Assembly: GCF_001644565.1 (NCBI RefSeq)
Contig: NZ_CP011387.1
Coordinates: 3,501 to 67,500 of the forward strand
Reading direction: 5' to 3'
DNA: 64,000 nt
From: Deinococcus puniceus
GTDB taxonomy: Bacteria > Deinococcota > Deinococci > Deinococcales > Deinococcaceae
Shown here: positions 1-13,126 of the stretch, in pieces
Layout of the letters: every line of letters begins with the position of its first letter
Position numbering within the stretch: the first letter of the stretch is position 1
Notes under the pieces: model-generated
The model's input: the letters and a program-made list of their open reading frames with translations, nothing else
Database searches by the model: none
What the model was told of the DNA's origin: nothing
Position numbers and translations under genes: made by a program

Positions 1-121
1 AAATTTAGCGATAGAAGCGGAAACATTCAATGTGATTTTTAGATTTATGACAAGCACAATCAAATTATTTCTTGATAAGCGAATTCAGGAACAAAACAGC
101 ACTCAGCTCCCTAGCATAGAA

Positions 122-745
122 ATGAGCGATTGCGCCATTGTCGTGCAGCAAATTCAGCTTCTGCATGGGCTAAACCTCAAACTTAGCGGCTCCCAGATTG
201 TTCATTTGCAGGGCGCGAACGGGGCAGGCAAAACGACATTCCTCCGCGCTTTGGTGGGCGAATTGCCCATCAACGGTGAAGGGACTGTCGGCGGCGGCGT
301 GCCGGGATCAGTGCAGGCCCGCCAAGCTTGCATATACGTGCCCACCGATGTGTATTTGCCCGAAGACTTGCAGGTGCATGAATACCTACGTTTTATGGCC
401 GCCGCGTGGCAAGTGCCCACCGAACCGTTGCTGGACTTAGCGGCAGAATTTGGCCTCACACCTTGGCTGAAGGCTTGGCCCAGCGTGCTGTCTCGCGGCA
501 CCCGGCAAAAGGTGGCTTTGGCGGCGGCGTTTGGCCTCGCCCGCCCGATTACGCTGCTGGATGAGCCGTTTGGCACGCTAGACCGGGCTTCTCGGGCTGT
601 ATTGCTAAGGGCCATAGAAGACCGCCGAGATGCTGGTGGGCTGGTGCTGAGTACGGCGCACGGCGATGAATTGGCAACACTCTGGCCCACCGTGCTGGAA
701 TTGGGCGACGGCGGAACCTTGACGCTGCACCCAGCGCAAGCATGA
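122..745 (+). CDS. ABC transporter ATP-binding protein
   Basis: Nucleotide-binding subunit that would power the adjacent permease at the membrane. Walker A GANGAGKTT lies at about residues 31-39, an LSRGTRQK signature follows, and Walker B ITLLDEP has its Asp near residue 147. I chose ATG 122 because it places Walker A at the usual distance from the N-terminus. The open frame continues back to GTG 32 and ATG 47, but that stretch is AT-rich, unlike the gene, and encodes no ABC-like sequence. The stop overlaps the next start by ATGA. Substrate unknown; small two-gene exporters of this kind are common. Confidence 0.85.
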   Translation: MSDCAIVVQQIQLLHGLNLKLSGSQIVHLQGANGAGKTTFLRALVGELPINGEGTVGGGVPGSVQARQACIYVPTDVYLPEDLQVHEYLRFMAAAWQVPTEPLLDLAAEFGLTPWLKAWPSVLSRGTRQKVALAAAFGLARPITLLDEPFGTLDRASRAVLLRAIEDRRDAGGLVLSTAHGDELATLWPTVLELGDGGTLTLHPAQA

Positions 746-2031
746 CCATCAATCCGCTGCACACTCTGCGCCAACTGACTTTTTCGCGTGGAGCCGCCCG
801 ACTCTGGCACGACTGGAAGGCGGCGGGCTTGCCTTTACTCGCGCTGTATTGGCTCGGCATCGGCTTTGTTGTGTTGGCTAGCCTGCGAGAAGCGTATTTT
901 TCTGCATCGTTCACCCTGCCCGGTTGGAGCTTGGGAGTGGGCGTGAGTGGGCTGTGGCTCGCCGCTGCTTTGGTGCGCCGCCAACCCGTCTGGCTGCACA
1001 CCACCGATGATCTGTTGCTGCAAACGCCCTTGCCGCAAGCTCAAGCATTACGCTGGCCGTTGCTGCGGAGTTCGCTGGGGCCGCTGGCATGGGGCGTTTG
1101 CTCAGGCCTACTGATCGTGCTGCTGTTTCCGGGGTTGATTTGGCAAGCCGCAACCTTCCCAGTGGCCTTCGCTACCGCTGCGATGATTCGGGCACTCAGC
1201 GTGAATGCACGGCTAGCCGACGATGCACAGGCCCGCGCCTTCGCACTATGGCTGGCGCTTTTGCCCTTGTTGGGTGCGTTTTTTGCCCCGTCGGTATTGC
1301 CGTTGGCCGCCGTAGGAATCTGGGCCGCTTACCGCGCTTGGCTGAGGCTTTGGCAAGTGGCAATTCATCCCCGCCCACGTCTGCATATGCAATTCGAGGG
1401 TCTGTGCCGAGGCGCACAAAAGTTAGGGTTGCCCGCACCCACACAGCATCCAGACTTGCCCCCCGCCCATTCCCGCTTTCGGCCTGTACTGCGTGGTTCA
1501 GGCGTCTTTGCCGCTTCCGCTTGGCGTTCCACTCTGCATGTGCTGACCCATGCCCGCTTGCTCCTGCCCGCACTCCTGCTCGGCCCCGCCCTCTTGCCCC
1601 TGCTATCCCCTGTTCCCTTTCCGGGTGGCCCGGTCTACAGCGGTTTACTGCTGATGCTGATGCTTCCACTGCTTGGGCCGAATCCACCCGCAGGCTTGCC
1701 GATCACTGCCGCTGCTCAAAGGTGGACGCGAATCCTACCCGCTGCTGTGCCGCTCAGTGTTCTGGCCTTGGTCAGTGGTGTGGCAACTGTTCTGTTTGTT
1801 CAGACTTCGCCGCTGCTGGTGTTGGTCGCTGTATTGGCCCCGTGGGTGGTTCTCGCCGTCTCCGAATGGCTGGCAACCAGCGGCTTCATGCTGCCCGACC
1901 AAATTGCACTGGCACGCTTCGGCGCGGCCATGTTGCCCGGAATCGTCACTTATCTGTGCATTTCTTTCGGGCTGGCGTGGCTGACCTTGCCTGCATTGGT
2001 GCTGGCTGCGCTCATCGTATTTCGGAGATAA
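742..2031 (+). CDS. Putative ABC transporter permease (integral membrane protein)
   Basis: A 429-residue, very hydrophobic protein with roughly ten predicted membrane segments rich in Leu, Ala and Pro. It starts inside the stop of the ATPase gene (ATGA overlap), so the two are almost certainly co-translated and probably form one exporter. I recognise no family-specific motif. The middle part, about residues 210-260, is more polar and may be a cytoplasmic loop. The substrate cannot be inferred from the neighbours. Confidence 0.7.
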   Translation: MTINPLHTLRQLTFSRGAARLWHDWKAAGLPLLALYWLGIGFVVLASLREAYFSASFTLPGWSLGVGVSGLWLAAALVRRQPVWLHTTDDLLLQTPLPQAQALRWPLLRSSLGPLAWGVCSGLLIVLLFPGLIWQAATFPVAFATAAMIRALSVNARLADDAQARAFALWLALLPLLGAFFAPSVLPLAAVGIWAAYRAWLRLWQVAIHPRPRLHMQFEGLCRGAQKLGLPAPTQHPDLPPAHSRFRPVLRGSGVFAASAWRSTLHVLTHARLLLPALLLGPALLPLLSPVPFPGGPVYSGLLLMLMLPLLGPNPPAGLPITAAAQRWTRILPAAVPLSVLALVSGVATVLFVQTSPLLVLVAVLAPWVVLAVSEWLATSGFMLPDQIALARFGAAMLPGIVTYLCISFGLAWLTLPALVLAALIVFRR

Positions 2032-2039
2032 GTTGGACT

Positions 2040-2255
2040 TCAGCTTTTGAATGGCTGAGTGTCTGGCAAACTGCCTTGCGCCGCTGCTTCCTGCTTCTTG
2101 ACTCTAGCCAAAAAGAGGCGTGCCAGCCCTGTAGTACAGATGAAGGCGATAAACCACAGCGCCTGACCGTACTCGCCAAAAAAGAAATTGAATATGACCA
2201 TCATCAAAATAATGAGGGCAAAAATTGCCGCGTAGAGAGCTACCTGCTTAATCAT
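2040..2255 (-). CDS. Small two-helix membrane protein, hypothetical
   Basis: A 71-residue protein with two strongly hydrophobic segments, about residues 5-27 and 31-48, followed by a short basic and polar tail. It ends 8 bp from the stop of the convergent permease gene. Base composition is more AT-rich than that of its neighbours. I do not recognise the family. The clean membrane topology and lack of a better competing frame argue that it is a real gene. Confidence 0.55.
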   Translation of the reverse strand: MIKQVALYAAIFALIILMMVIFNFFFGEYGQALWFIAFICTTGLARLFLARVKKQEAAAQGSLPDTQPFKS

Positions 2256-2323
2256 CCTGCCCTATTCTAATCTATAACTGACAAGCCGTATTCCTAAAGT
2301 GGTTAGAGTCAAGGTCAACAGAA

Positions 2324-2361
2324 AGTGCCCCACCCATCTTCCGGGCGGGGCACTCTTTTTC
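2324..2361. terminator. Stem-loop terminator between lon and the small membrane protein
   Basis: Arms 2324-2335 and 2343-2354 pair over 12 positions with one G-U pair and a 7-nt loop. A CTTTTT run follows on the plus strand. On the minus strand, where lon ends, the stem is followed by a weaker TTTC run. It probably ends lon transcription and may work in both directions. Confidence 0.7.
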
Positions 2362-2380
2362 TCTTTCTTCCAGCTTGGGC

Positions 2381-4813
<2,433 letters not shown>

Positions 4814-5017
4814 ACGTACTCCTTGAAAACCGGCCTCTTGAGAAACCAGTCCGGATGTTGGGCCGGGGGTTGAGAGGGAAGAGTCTACTGCATGGGGTCT
4901 ACTGCGGGGAGTCTGACCGGAACCCTACTCGGTGCCGGAAAACTACAGAAGCACCCCGCCCACGATGTCCCGAAGAATACGGGCATGGGCGAGGCGGCGC
5001 TGTAATCTCTATTGCGT

Positions 5018-6252
5018 TTAGGCAGACTTCTTGAGTCCCTTGGACTCAAGCAAGGTCATGGGGTCGTCAATGTGCGTGGCATCGAACCGCAGGTCAGTCA
5101 GGCCGTCTGTGGGCAACTCGAACAGCAAGTCGGTCATGGCTTTTTCCAGTACGGCACGCAGGCCACGCGCTCCGGTCTTGCGCTCTTTGGCACGGTGGGC
5201 CACTTCGCGCAGGGCGGCTTCGGTAAAGCTCAGGTCGACGTCCTGAAAGCCGAACAAGGCCTGATACTGCTGCACAATCGCGCCCTGAGGCTCGGTGAGA
5301 ATGCGTACCAAAGCTTCTTCGTCGAGGTCTTGAAGCTGCACCACCAGCGGCAGGCGGCCCACGAACTCGGGAATCAAACCGAATTTCACCAAGTCTTCGG
5401 GCAGGAAGCGCAGTTCGTGAGTCTCCTCACCCTTATGCTCTGCGCCGAAGCCCACAGCGCGAACGTTGGTGCGGCTGCGGGCAATGTCGGCCATGCTCTC
5501 GAAGGCTCCGCCCACGATGAACAGGATGTTTTTGGTATTCACCTGCACGAGTTCCTGCTGCGGGTGCTTGCGTCCACCTTGCGGCGGAACCTGTGCAATC
5601 GTCCCTTCGATAATTTTGAGAAGGGCCTGCTGCACGCCCTCGCCCGACACGTCGCGGGTGATGCTCGTGCCTTCCGATTTGCGGGCGATCTTGTCGATTT
5701 CGTCGATATAGATGATGCCGCGCTCGGCAGAGGCCACGTCGTATTCGGCAGCCTGAAGCAGGCGCACGATCACGTTTTCCACGTCGTCGCCCACGTATCC
5801 GGCTTCGGTGAGGGTAGTGGCGTCCGCAATGGCGAAGGGCACTTCCAGCATCTCGGCCAAGCTCTGGGCCAGCAAGGTTTTGCCGGTTCCGGTGGGGCCG
5901 ATCAGCAAAATGTTGCTCTTTTGCAGGTTCACATCGGGGTGGGCAAGGCGCTGGTAATGGCTGACAACGGCCACGGCGAGGGCTTTCTTGGCCTCGTCCT
6001 GTCCGATCACGAATTCATCGAGGTAGGCCTTGATTTCACGGGGCGTGGGCAGTTCGTCGAGGCTGAACTCGCTTCCGCCCTTCTTGTTCTGCTTGACCAA
6101 CTCGTGCGCCCGCTCGGTGCATTCGTTGCAAATGAAAGCGGCGCGGCCCGGAGCCTCGATCAGCTGGGCAATCTGCGGGTGCTGACGCCCACAGAACGAG
6201 CAGCGATCCCCACTGGTGGGGCCAGAACCCGTCGTGTTGCCTGTGCGTCCGG

Positions 6253-6256
<4 letters not shown>
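5018..6256 (-). CDS. clpX: ATP-dependent Clp protease ATP-binding subunit ClpX
   Basis: AAA+ unfoldase that feeds substrates to ClpP. The 412 residues begin with the ClpX zinc-binding domain (Cys19, Cys22, Cys43, Cys46). Walker A GPTGTGKT follows at 120-127 and Walker [10 protein letters not shown] near 181-189. Its ATG overlaps the clpP stop by 4 bp, the usual clpP-clpX arrangement, so the two are co-transcribed and translationally coupled. The N-terminal Gly/Thr-rich stretch before the zinc finger is short. Confidence 0.97.
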
Positions 6257-6855
<599 letters not shown>

Positions 6856-7082
6856 GGGGCGCATTATCGCACGGGTTCGGGTCAGGAACGTGGGCAAAAT
6901 GGGGGTTAAGACCGGGCATGTCAGATGGGGGTCTGCTGGGGGGCGGGAGGGCGGTCTGGTGGTGGGGTACAACAAAGCAGAAGGCCCAAGCAAAGGCATT
7001 CCCGCCCTTCCTTAGACCCTTCGACTCCAGACTGATTAAAACAGCACCCTTAAACTTCCTCGCGCCTAGACGCCTAAAACAC

Positions 7083-8777
<1,695 letters not shown>

Positions 8778-8864
8778 GTGGACTCCGGTGGCCTAAAAAC
8801 AGGGTTCAGGCCAAGTTGTGAATGGTGCAGCGGCGCGTGAGGCGCGGCCCTGAAGTTGCGGCAG

Positions 8865-8951
8865 TGTTGATAAGACGATGTCGATAAGACGGTGTTGATA
8901 CAGCGGTGTCGATCCAGCAAGGTTGAACCAGCAAGGTTGATGCACAAGAGG
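8865..8951. repeat. Six tandem copies of a 14-bp repeat in the RNase J leader
   Basis: On the plus strand the units begin at about 8867, 8881, 8895, 8909, 8923 and 8937. Examples are TTGATAAGACGATG, TCGATAAGACGGTG, TTGATACAGCGGTG, TCGATCCAGCAAGG and TTGAACCAGCAAGG. The phase is 14 bp with T[TC]GA at each unit start. The array starts about 90 bp upstream of the rnj ATG and would be transcribed if the promoter lies further out. Confidence 0.8.
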
Positions 8952-9278
8952 TGTTGCACAAAACTGACGAATTGTGTCGCTCGGTCACAACTACAGACCA
9001 GAACGCGGTTCCCTCAACCTAGCACATGGCCGCCGGGGGTGCCCGGTTGACCGCTTGGTTCTGTACGTCCGGCACTCCAATGCAGCCTCTTGTTTTAGGG
9101 CGATGACTTTAATAAAAACCATTTTTCCGTCCTAACAATGAGTTTTTTAAGAATGACAGGCAGATTGTTAGCCCGTTTCAGCTGTCCCGTTGCAACCCGG
9201 CACAGACTGCATTAACCTCAGCTGTATTCACCAACCGATGTGATAAAACCCTCATTCCGAGTGATTGCACGCACCTCG

Positions 9279-9296
9279 CATGAATATAAGTTCATG
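9279..9296. promoter_or_regulatory. Inverted repeat upstream of the DrRRA-like regulator
   Basis: CATGAA-TATAAG-TTCATG is a perfect 6-bp inverted repeat with a 6-bp centre, ending 18 bp before the GTG start. The centre resembles a -10 box, but I see no good -35 at 17 bp. It could be an autoregulatory site of the OmpR-type protein encoded next to it. Confidence 0.35.
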
Positions 9297-9314
9297 AAGT
9301 CGTATCATGGGTGC

Positions 9315-9980
9315 GTGAGCGTACAACGGATTCTGGTGGTCGAGGACGACCTCGACATTGCAAATGTCCTGCGAATGGACTTAACCGACGCGGGCTACGG
9401 CGTCGATCACGCAGATTCGGCCATGAACGGCCTGATCCGTGCCCGCGAGGATCACCCCGATCTGATCTTGCTGGACTTGGGCCTGCCCGATTTCGACGGC
9501 GGCGACGTGGTGCAGCGGCTGCGTAAAAACAGCGCTGTGCCCATCATCGTCCTCACGGCCCGCGACACCGTGGACGAAAAGGTGCGGCTGCTGGGGCTGG
9601 GAGCCGACGATTACCTGATCAAGCCGTTTCACCCCGACGAACTGCTGGCCCGCGTCAAGGTGCAACTGCGCCAGCGCACCAGCGAGAGCCTGAGCATGGG
9701 CGACCTGACCCTCGATCCCCAGAAGCGCCTCGTGACCTACAAAACCGAAGAACTGCGGCTGTCGCCCAAAGAGTTCGACATTCTGGCCCTCCTGATCCGT
9801 CAGCCGGGCCGGGTGTACTCGCGCCACGAGATCGGGCAGGAAATCTGGCAGGGCCGACTCCCCGAAGGCAGCAACGTGGTCGACGTGCATATGGCAAACC
9901 TGCGGGCCAAACTGCGTGACCTGGACGGGTACGGCCTGCTGAGAACCGTGCGCGGCGTCGGGTACGCCCTGCGCGGCTAA
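9315..9980 (+). CDS. drRRA: OmpR-family response regulator, DrRRA-like
   Basis: Two-component response regulator of 221 residues. The receiver domain has acidic residues Asp11/Asp12, phosphoacceptor Asp54 (ILLDLGLPD) and Lys103 (YLIKPF). The C-terminal winged-helix domain ends in RTVRGVGYALRG, typical of OmpR/PhoB proteins. I chose GTG 9315, which gives MSVQRILVVEDD; the longer frame from 9240 adds unrelated residues. From memory the sequence is very close to DrRRA (DR_2418), a regulator needed for D. radiodurans radiation resistance, so it probably controls DNA-repair and antioxidant genes. A histidine kinase gene starts 24 bp downstream, which may or may not encode its partner. Confidence 0.85.
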   Translation: MSVQRILVVEDDLDIANVLRMDLTDAGYGVDHADSAMNGLIRAREDHPDLILLDLGLPDFDGGDVVQRLRKNSAVPIIVLTARDTVDEKVRLLGLGADDYLIKPFHPDELLARVKVQLRQRTSESLSMGDLTLDPQKRLVTYKTEELRLSPKEFDILALLIRQPGRVYSRHEIGQEIWQGRLPEGSNVVDVHMANLRAKLRDLDGYGLLRTVRGVGYALRG

Positions 9981-10004
9981 ACTTGACGGAATGAGGGCGG
10001 CCAG

Positions 10005-12407
10005 ATGACAGCGGAAGGTGTGCCAGCCGGGGGCAGCGCAGCAGCGAACCCCCAAGCGGCTTGGGCTGATGTTCCCGCTGGGCCGCTGTTGGCCGCCCTC
10101 CCCGATCCGGTCTTGCTGCTGTATACGGGCGGGACGCTGCTTAATGCGGCAGCTACAGCCTTGTTTGGCCGACATGCCCACCCTTCAGATTGGGCTTTTC
10201 TGGTCGATGAGGCCCCCGCCCTCGCCGCCGCCTTGCCCCGCGCACAGGCGGGCGAAACGTTTGCCCTCCCACTGACCCTCCGGGGTGCGCCGTTTACGGG
10301 AACGCTCTCCCCTGCCGGCCCTGAACACTCGGGGAGCGTGCTGCTGCACCTGCGGGCCACCGTGCCTATATCCACCGTGCCCAGCTCCACTGTGCCTCTA
10401 TCCAGCGTGCCCATATCCACTGTGCCCAGCTCTCTGGAGGCGTCTCTTCATCTGCTGGATAACCTGAATCTGGGCCTGACCGTGCAGGATCGGCAGGCCC
10501 GGATTTTGCATGCCAACACCGCGGCACAGACGATTCTGGGCCTCACGCTGGATCAACTGACGGGCCGCGACTCGCTTGACCCGCGCTGGAAGGCGGTGCA
10601 TCCCGACGGCTCGCCGTTTCCGGGAAACACCCACCCCAGCATTCGCAGCCTAGAGACCGGAGAAATCCTGCGCGACGTGCCGATGGGCGTGTTTACGCCT
10701 GCCACCGCTCAGCGCAAATCCGAGGAATGGCGCTGGCTGAGCATCACGGCGCTGCCGCAGGGGCCGAGTGATTGGCTGCCGGAAGGCGGTGTGCTGACCA
10801 TTTTCAGCGACGCTACCGCCGCCCAGCGCACGCGGGGGCAGTTGCACGGCACCGAGGCCCGGTTTCGGTCATTGGTAGAAGCCACCTCGCAGATCGTGTG
10901 GGTGTCGGCCCCCGACGGCATGTTGCACCCGCCCCAGCCCGACTGGACGGAATTTACCGGACAGACCGACGCGGAACTGGCCGGAACAGGCTGGATGAAC
11001 GCCCTGCACCCCGACGACATTACCCCTTCGGCAGAGGTGTGGGGCGAGGCGCTGATGCGGCAGGGGCTGTACGAAAACGAGTACCGGGTGCGGCGGAGAG
11101 ACGGCGTGTACGTGCCCATGCAGGCCCGCGCCATTCCCGTGAAGAACGAGGACGGCACGCTGCGTGAATGGGTGGGCACCAGTTCCGACATCAGCGCGGT
11201 GAGGGCCGCCGAAGCGAGGCTGCGCGAGCTGAACGCCACCTTGGAAGCCCGCGTGCAGGAACGCACCGACGAACTGGCCCAAATTACGCGCTTTACTACG
11301 CTGCTGCTGGGCGCGGCGGGCGAGGGCATTCTCGGACTGGACGCGGGCGGGCGCAACACCTTTGCCAATCCGGCGGCGGCCCGCACGTTGGGCTACAACA
11401 TAGAACGCCTGATCGGGGCCGACCAGCACGCCTTGATTCATCACCATCACGGCGACGGCAGGCCACACGACCCGGCGCACTGTCCCATTCGCCAGACCAT
11501 TCAGGACGGCCAGACCCGCCGAGTCGAAGAAGACGTGTTCTGGCACGCGCAGGGCCACGCGGTTCCGGTGGCCTATATCGTGACGCCCACGCAGGACGAA
11601 ACGGGCAACGTGACCGGAGCCGTCGTGATGTTTCAGGACATCACCGAACGCTTGTCGGCCCGCGCGGCCCTCGAAGACGCTATAGCCGACCTAGAGCGCA
11701 GCAACCGCGAGCTGGCCCAGTTTGCTTACGTGGCCAGCCACGACCTTCAGGAGCCGCTGAGAACGGTGGGCAGCTACGCCGAACTGCTCTCGCGCCGTTA
11801 TCAGGGCCAACTTGACCCGCGTGCCGACCAGTATCTGAGCTTTATGCAAGAAGGCGTGGGCCGGATGCAGAGCCTGATCCGCGACCTGCTCAGCTTTGCC
11901 CAGATTGGCCGCTCCGATACCCCGGCGCGTGTGGTGTCTCTGGACGAAGTGCTTCGGGAAGCCGCGCAAAACGTGGGGGCGGCGCTGCGAGACACGGGCG
12001 GGCACCTGACTTGGGACACGCCCGGTACGGTGTTGGGGCATTCTTCGCTGCTGGTGCAACTGTTTACCAACCTGATCGGCAACGGCCTGAAATTTCACCG
12101 CGAGGGTGTGCCGCCGCAAGTCCGGGTCACGGCGCGGCCAGAGGGCAGCCTGATGCGAATTCAGGTCATAGACAACGGCATCGGCATCGGCACCGAGTAC
12201 CACGAACGAATTTTCGCTATTTTTCAAAGGCTGCATCGGCGGGAGGCCTACGCGGGCACTGGCATGGGCCTCGCCATCTGCCGCAAAATCGCCGAGCATC
12301 ACGGGGGCACACTGGAAGTCACCTTACCCCCCCCTGACCAATTTGGCAGTATCCTGACGCTCTCCCTCCCTATTCCAATTCCTCCTCAATCGGCATTGCC
12401 CCTGTGA
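10005..12407 (+). CDS. Multi-PAS sensor histidine kinase
   Basis: Soluble-looking kinase of 800 residues with no clear membrane span. In order: a degenerate PAS-like N-terminus, a TVPIS/TVPSS pentapeptide linker (residues 119-143), PAS domains at about 145-270, 285-405 and 425-550, a coiled linker, HisKA with His579 in ASHDLQEPLR, and HATPase_c with N box NLIGNGLKF, G1 DNGIGIG and G2 GTGMGL. The DHp type (HDLQEPL) is that of phytochrome-like kinases, which usually phosphorylate small Rcp1-type receivers, and exactly such a gene overlaps its stop. The signal is unknown; a haem or flavin in a PAS domain is possible. Confidence 0.9.
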   Translation: MTAEGVPAGGSAAANPQAAWADVPAGPLLAALPDPVLLLYTGGTLLNAAATALFGRHAHPSDWAFLVDEAPALAAALPRAQAGETFALPLTLRGAPFTGTLSPAGPEHSGSVLLHLRATVPISTVPSSTVPLSSVPISTVPSSLEASLHLLDNLNLGLTVQDRQARILHANTAAQTILGLTLDQLTGRDSLDPRWKAVHPDGSPFPGNTHPSIRSLETGEILRDVPMGVFTPATAQRKSEEWRWLSITALPQGPSDWLPEGGVLTIFSDATAAQRTRGQLHGTEARFRSLVEATSQIVWVSAPDGMLHPPQPDWTEFTGQTDAELAGTGWMNALHPDDITPSAEVWGEALMRQGLYENEYRVRRRDGVYVPMQARAIPVKNEDGTLREWVGTSSDISAVRAAEARLRELNATLEARVQERTDELAQITRFTTLLLGAAGEGILGLDAGGRNTFANPAAARTLGYNIERLIGADQHALIHHHHGDGRPHDPAHCPIRQTIQDGQTRRVEEDVFWHAQGHAVPVAYIVTPTQDETGNVTGAVVMFQDITERLSARAALEDAIADLERSNRELAQFAYVASHDLQEPLRTVGSYAELLSRRYQGQLDPRADQYLSFMQEGVGRMQSLIRDLLSFAQIGRSDTPARVVSLDEVLREAAQNVGAALRDTGGHLTWDTPGTVLGHSSLLVQLFTNLIGNGLKFHREGVPPQVRVTARPEGSLMRIQVIDNGIGIGTEYHERIFAIFQRLHRREAYAGTGMGLAICRKIAEHHGGTLEVTLPPPDQFGSILTLSLPIPIPPQSALPL
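10359..10433 (+). repeat. Five in-frame 15-bp tandem repeats in the kinase gene
   Basis: Five consecutive 15-bp units, for example ACCGTGCCTATATCC and ACCGTGCCCAGCTCC, encode TVPIS, TVPSS, TVPLS, SVPIS and TVPSS. They form a Pro/Ser/Thr linker between the N-terminal region and the first clear PAS domain. Near-identical adjacent units suggest recent expansion by slippage and possible length variation between strains. Confidence 0.85.
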
Positions 12408-12874
12408 GCCAGCCTGTGAATATACCGAACACATTGAATACCCATACCACCATCGAAATTTTGCTTGTCGAGGACAGCGAACCCGATATCTTGCTGACTC
12501 AGGAAGCTTTTGCCGACGCCCGCGTGCCCAACCGCCTGCATGTGGCCCGCGACGGCGTGGACGCCCTGAATTTTTTGCGCCGCGAAGGCATCCATGCCAA
12601 CGCCCCGCGCCCCGACGTGATTTTGCTGGACATCAATATGCCGCGCAAAAACGGGCTGGAAGTGCTGACCGAAATCAAGGCCGATCCTCTGCTGGGCAGC
12701 ATTCCGGTGGTCATGCTCACCACGTCTCAGGCCGAGGACGACGTGCGGACTTCGTATGCTCGCCACGCCAGCGGCTACGTGATCAAGCCTGTGGGTTTCG
12801 ACAATTTCCTGACGGCTATTCGCGCCTTCGAGGACTTCTGGATGACCTTCGTGCGCTTCCCGCCCCGTGCCTGA
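12404..12874 (+). CDS. Rcp1-type single-domain response regulator
   Basis: Stand-alone receiver of 156 residues without an output domain. It has LLVEDSEPDILL at the N-terminus, phosphoacceptor Asp76 (ILLDINMP), a Thr/Ser switch in MLTTSQAEDD and the Lys of YVIKPVGF. The GTG start overlaps the kinase stop by 4 bp, so the two are translationally coupled and this is the probable phosphate acceptor of the kinase. Such receivers act by protein contact or as a relay, not by DNA binding. Confidence 0.9.
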   Translation: MSQPVNIPNTLNTHTTIEILLVEDSEPDILLTQEAFADARVPNRLHVARDGVDALNFLRREGIHANAPRPDVILLDINMPRKNGLEVLTEIKADPLLGSIPVVMLTTSQAEDDVRTSYARHASGYVIKPVGFDNFLTAIRAFEDFWMTFVRFPPRA

Positions 12875-13066
12875 GCCGCTGATACGGACTCCACACCACT
12901 CCTGCTACACCTTTGGGAGCACCGCTCGCGGCTCTATCGTCGTGAACGCACCCCCATGAGCAAGCCACTCCTCCGTACCGCGTAGCCCATATGAGACCCA
13001 TATGAGAAGAGCGCCTCAACGGAGCGCCGCGCCTGAGCAGGCTGGTTCTCCATTTTCTTCAAAGCA

Positions 13067-13097
13067 CAAAAATCCCCCAGCCTAGTGTGCTGGGGGA
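13067..13097 (-). terminator. Terminator of the WGxxGxxG protein gene
   Basis: Arms 13073-13081 and 13089-13097 pair perfectly over 9 bp with a 7-nt loop. On the minus strand the stem is followed by ATTTTTG, so it terminates the gene that ends at 13127. Confidence 0.75.
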
Positions 13098-13126
13098 ACG
13101 CTTTTGGGGGCGTGGTGAGAAGAAGT

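Larger units (their letters stand above)
8778..9314. other. Intergenic region between divergent rnj and the DrRRA-like regulator
   Basis: No convincing gene in about 540 bp. The rnj-proximal part holds the 14-bp tandem repeat array (8865-8951). The middle, about 9095-9170, is clearly AT-rich compared with the window. A small palindrome lies just upstream of the regulator gene (9279-9296). Short frames here have no coding character. Promoters for both divergent genes should lie here, but I could not place confident -35/-10 pairs. Confidence 0.6.

Noticed and set aside
6856..6999. N-terminal extension of ClpP
   Set aside because: The in-frame extension is Pro/Thr-rich and absent from ClpP proteins; the standard 200-residue start is preferred.
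8865..8951. CRISPR-like array
   Set aside because: Units are 14 bp, contiguous and degenerate, with no spacers and no cas genes.
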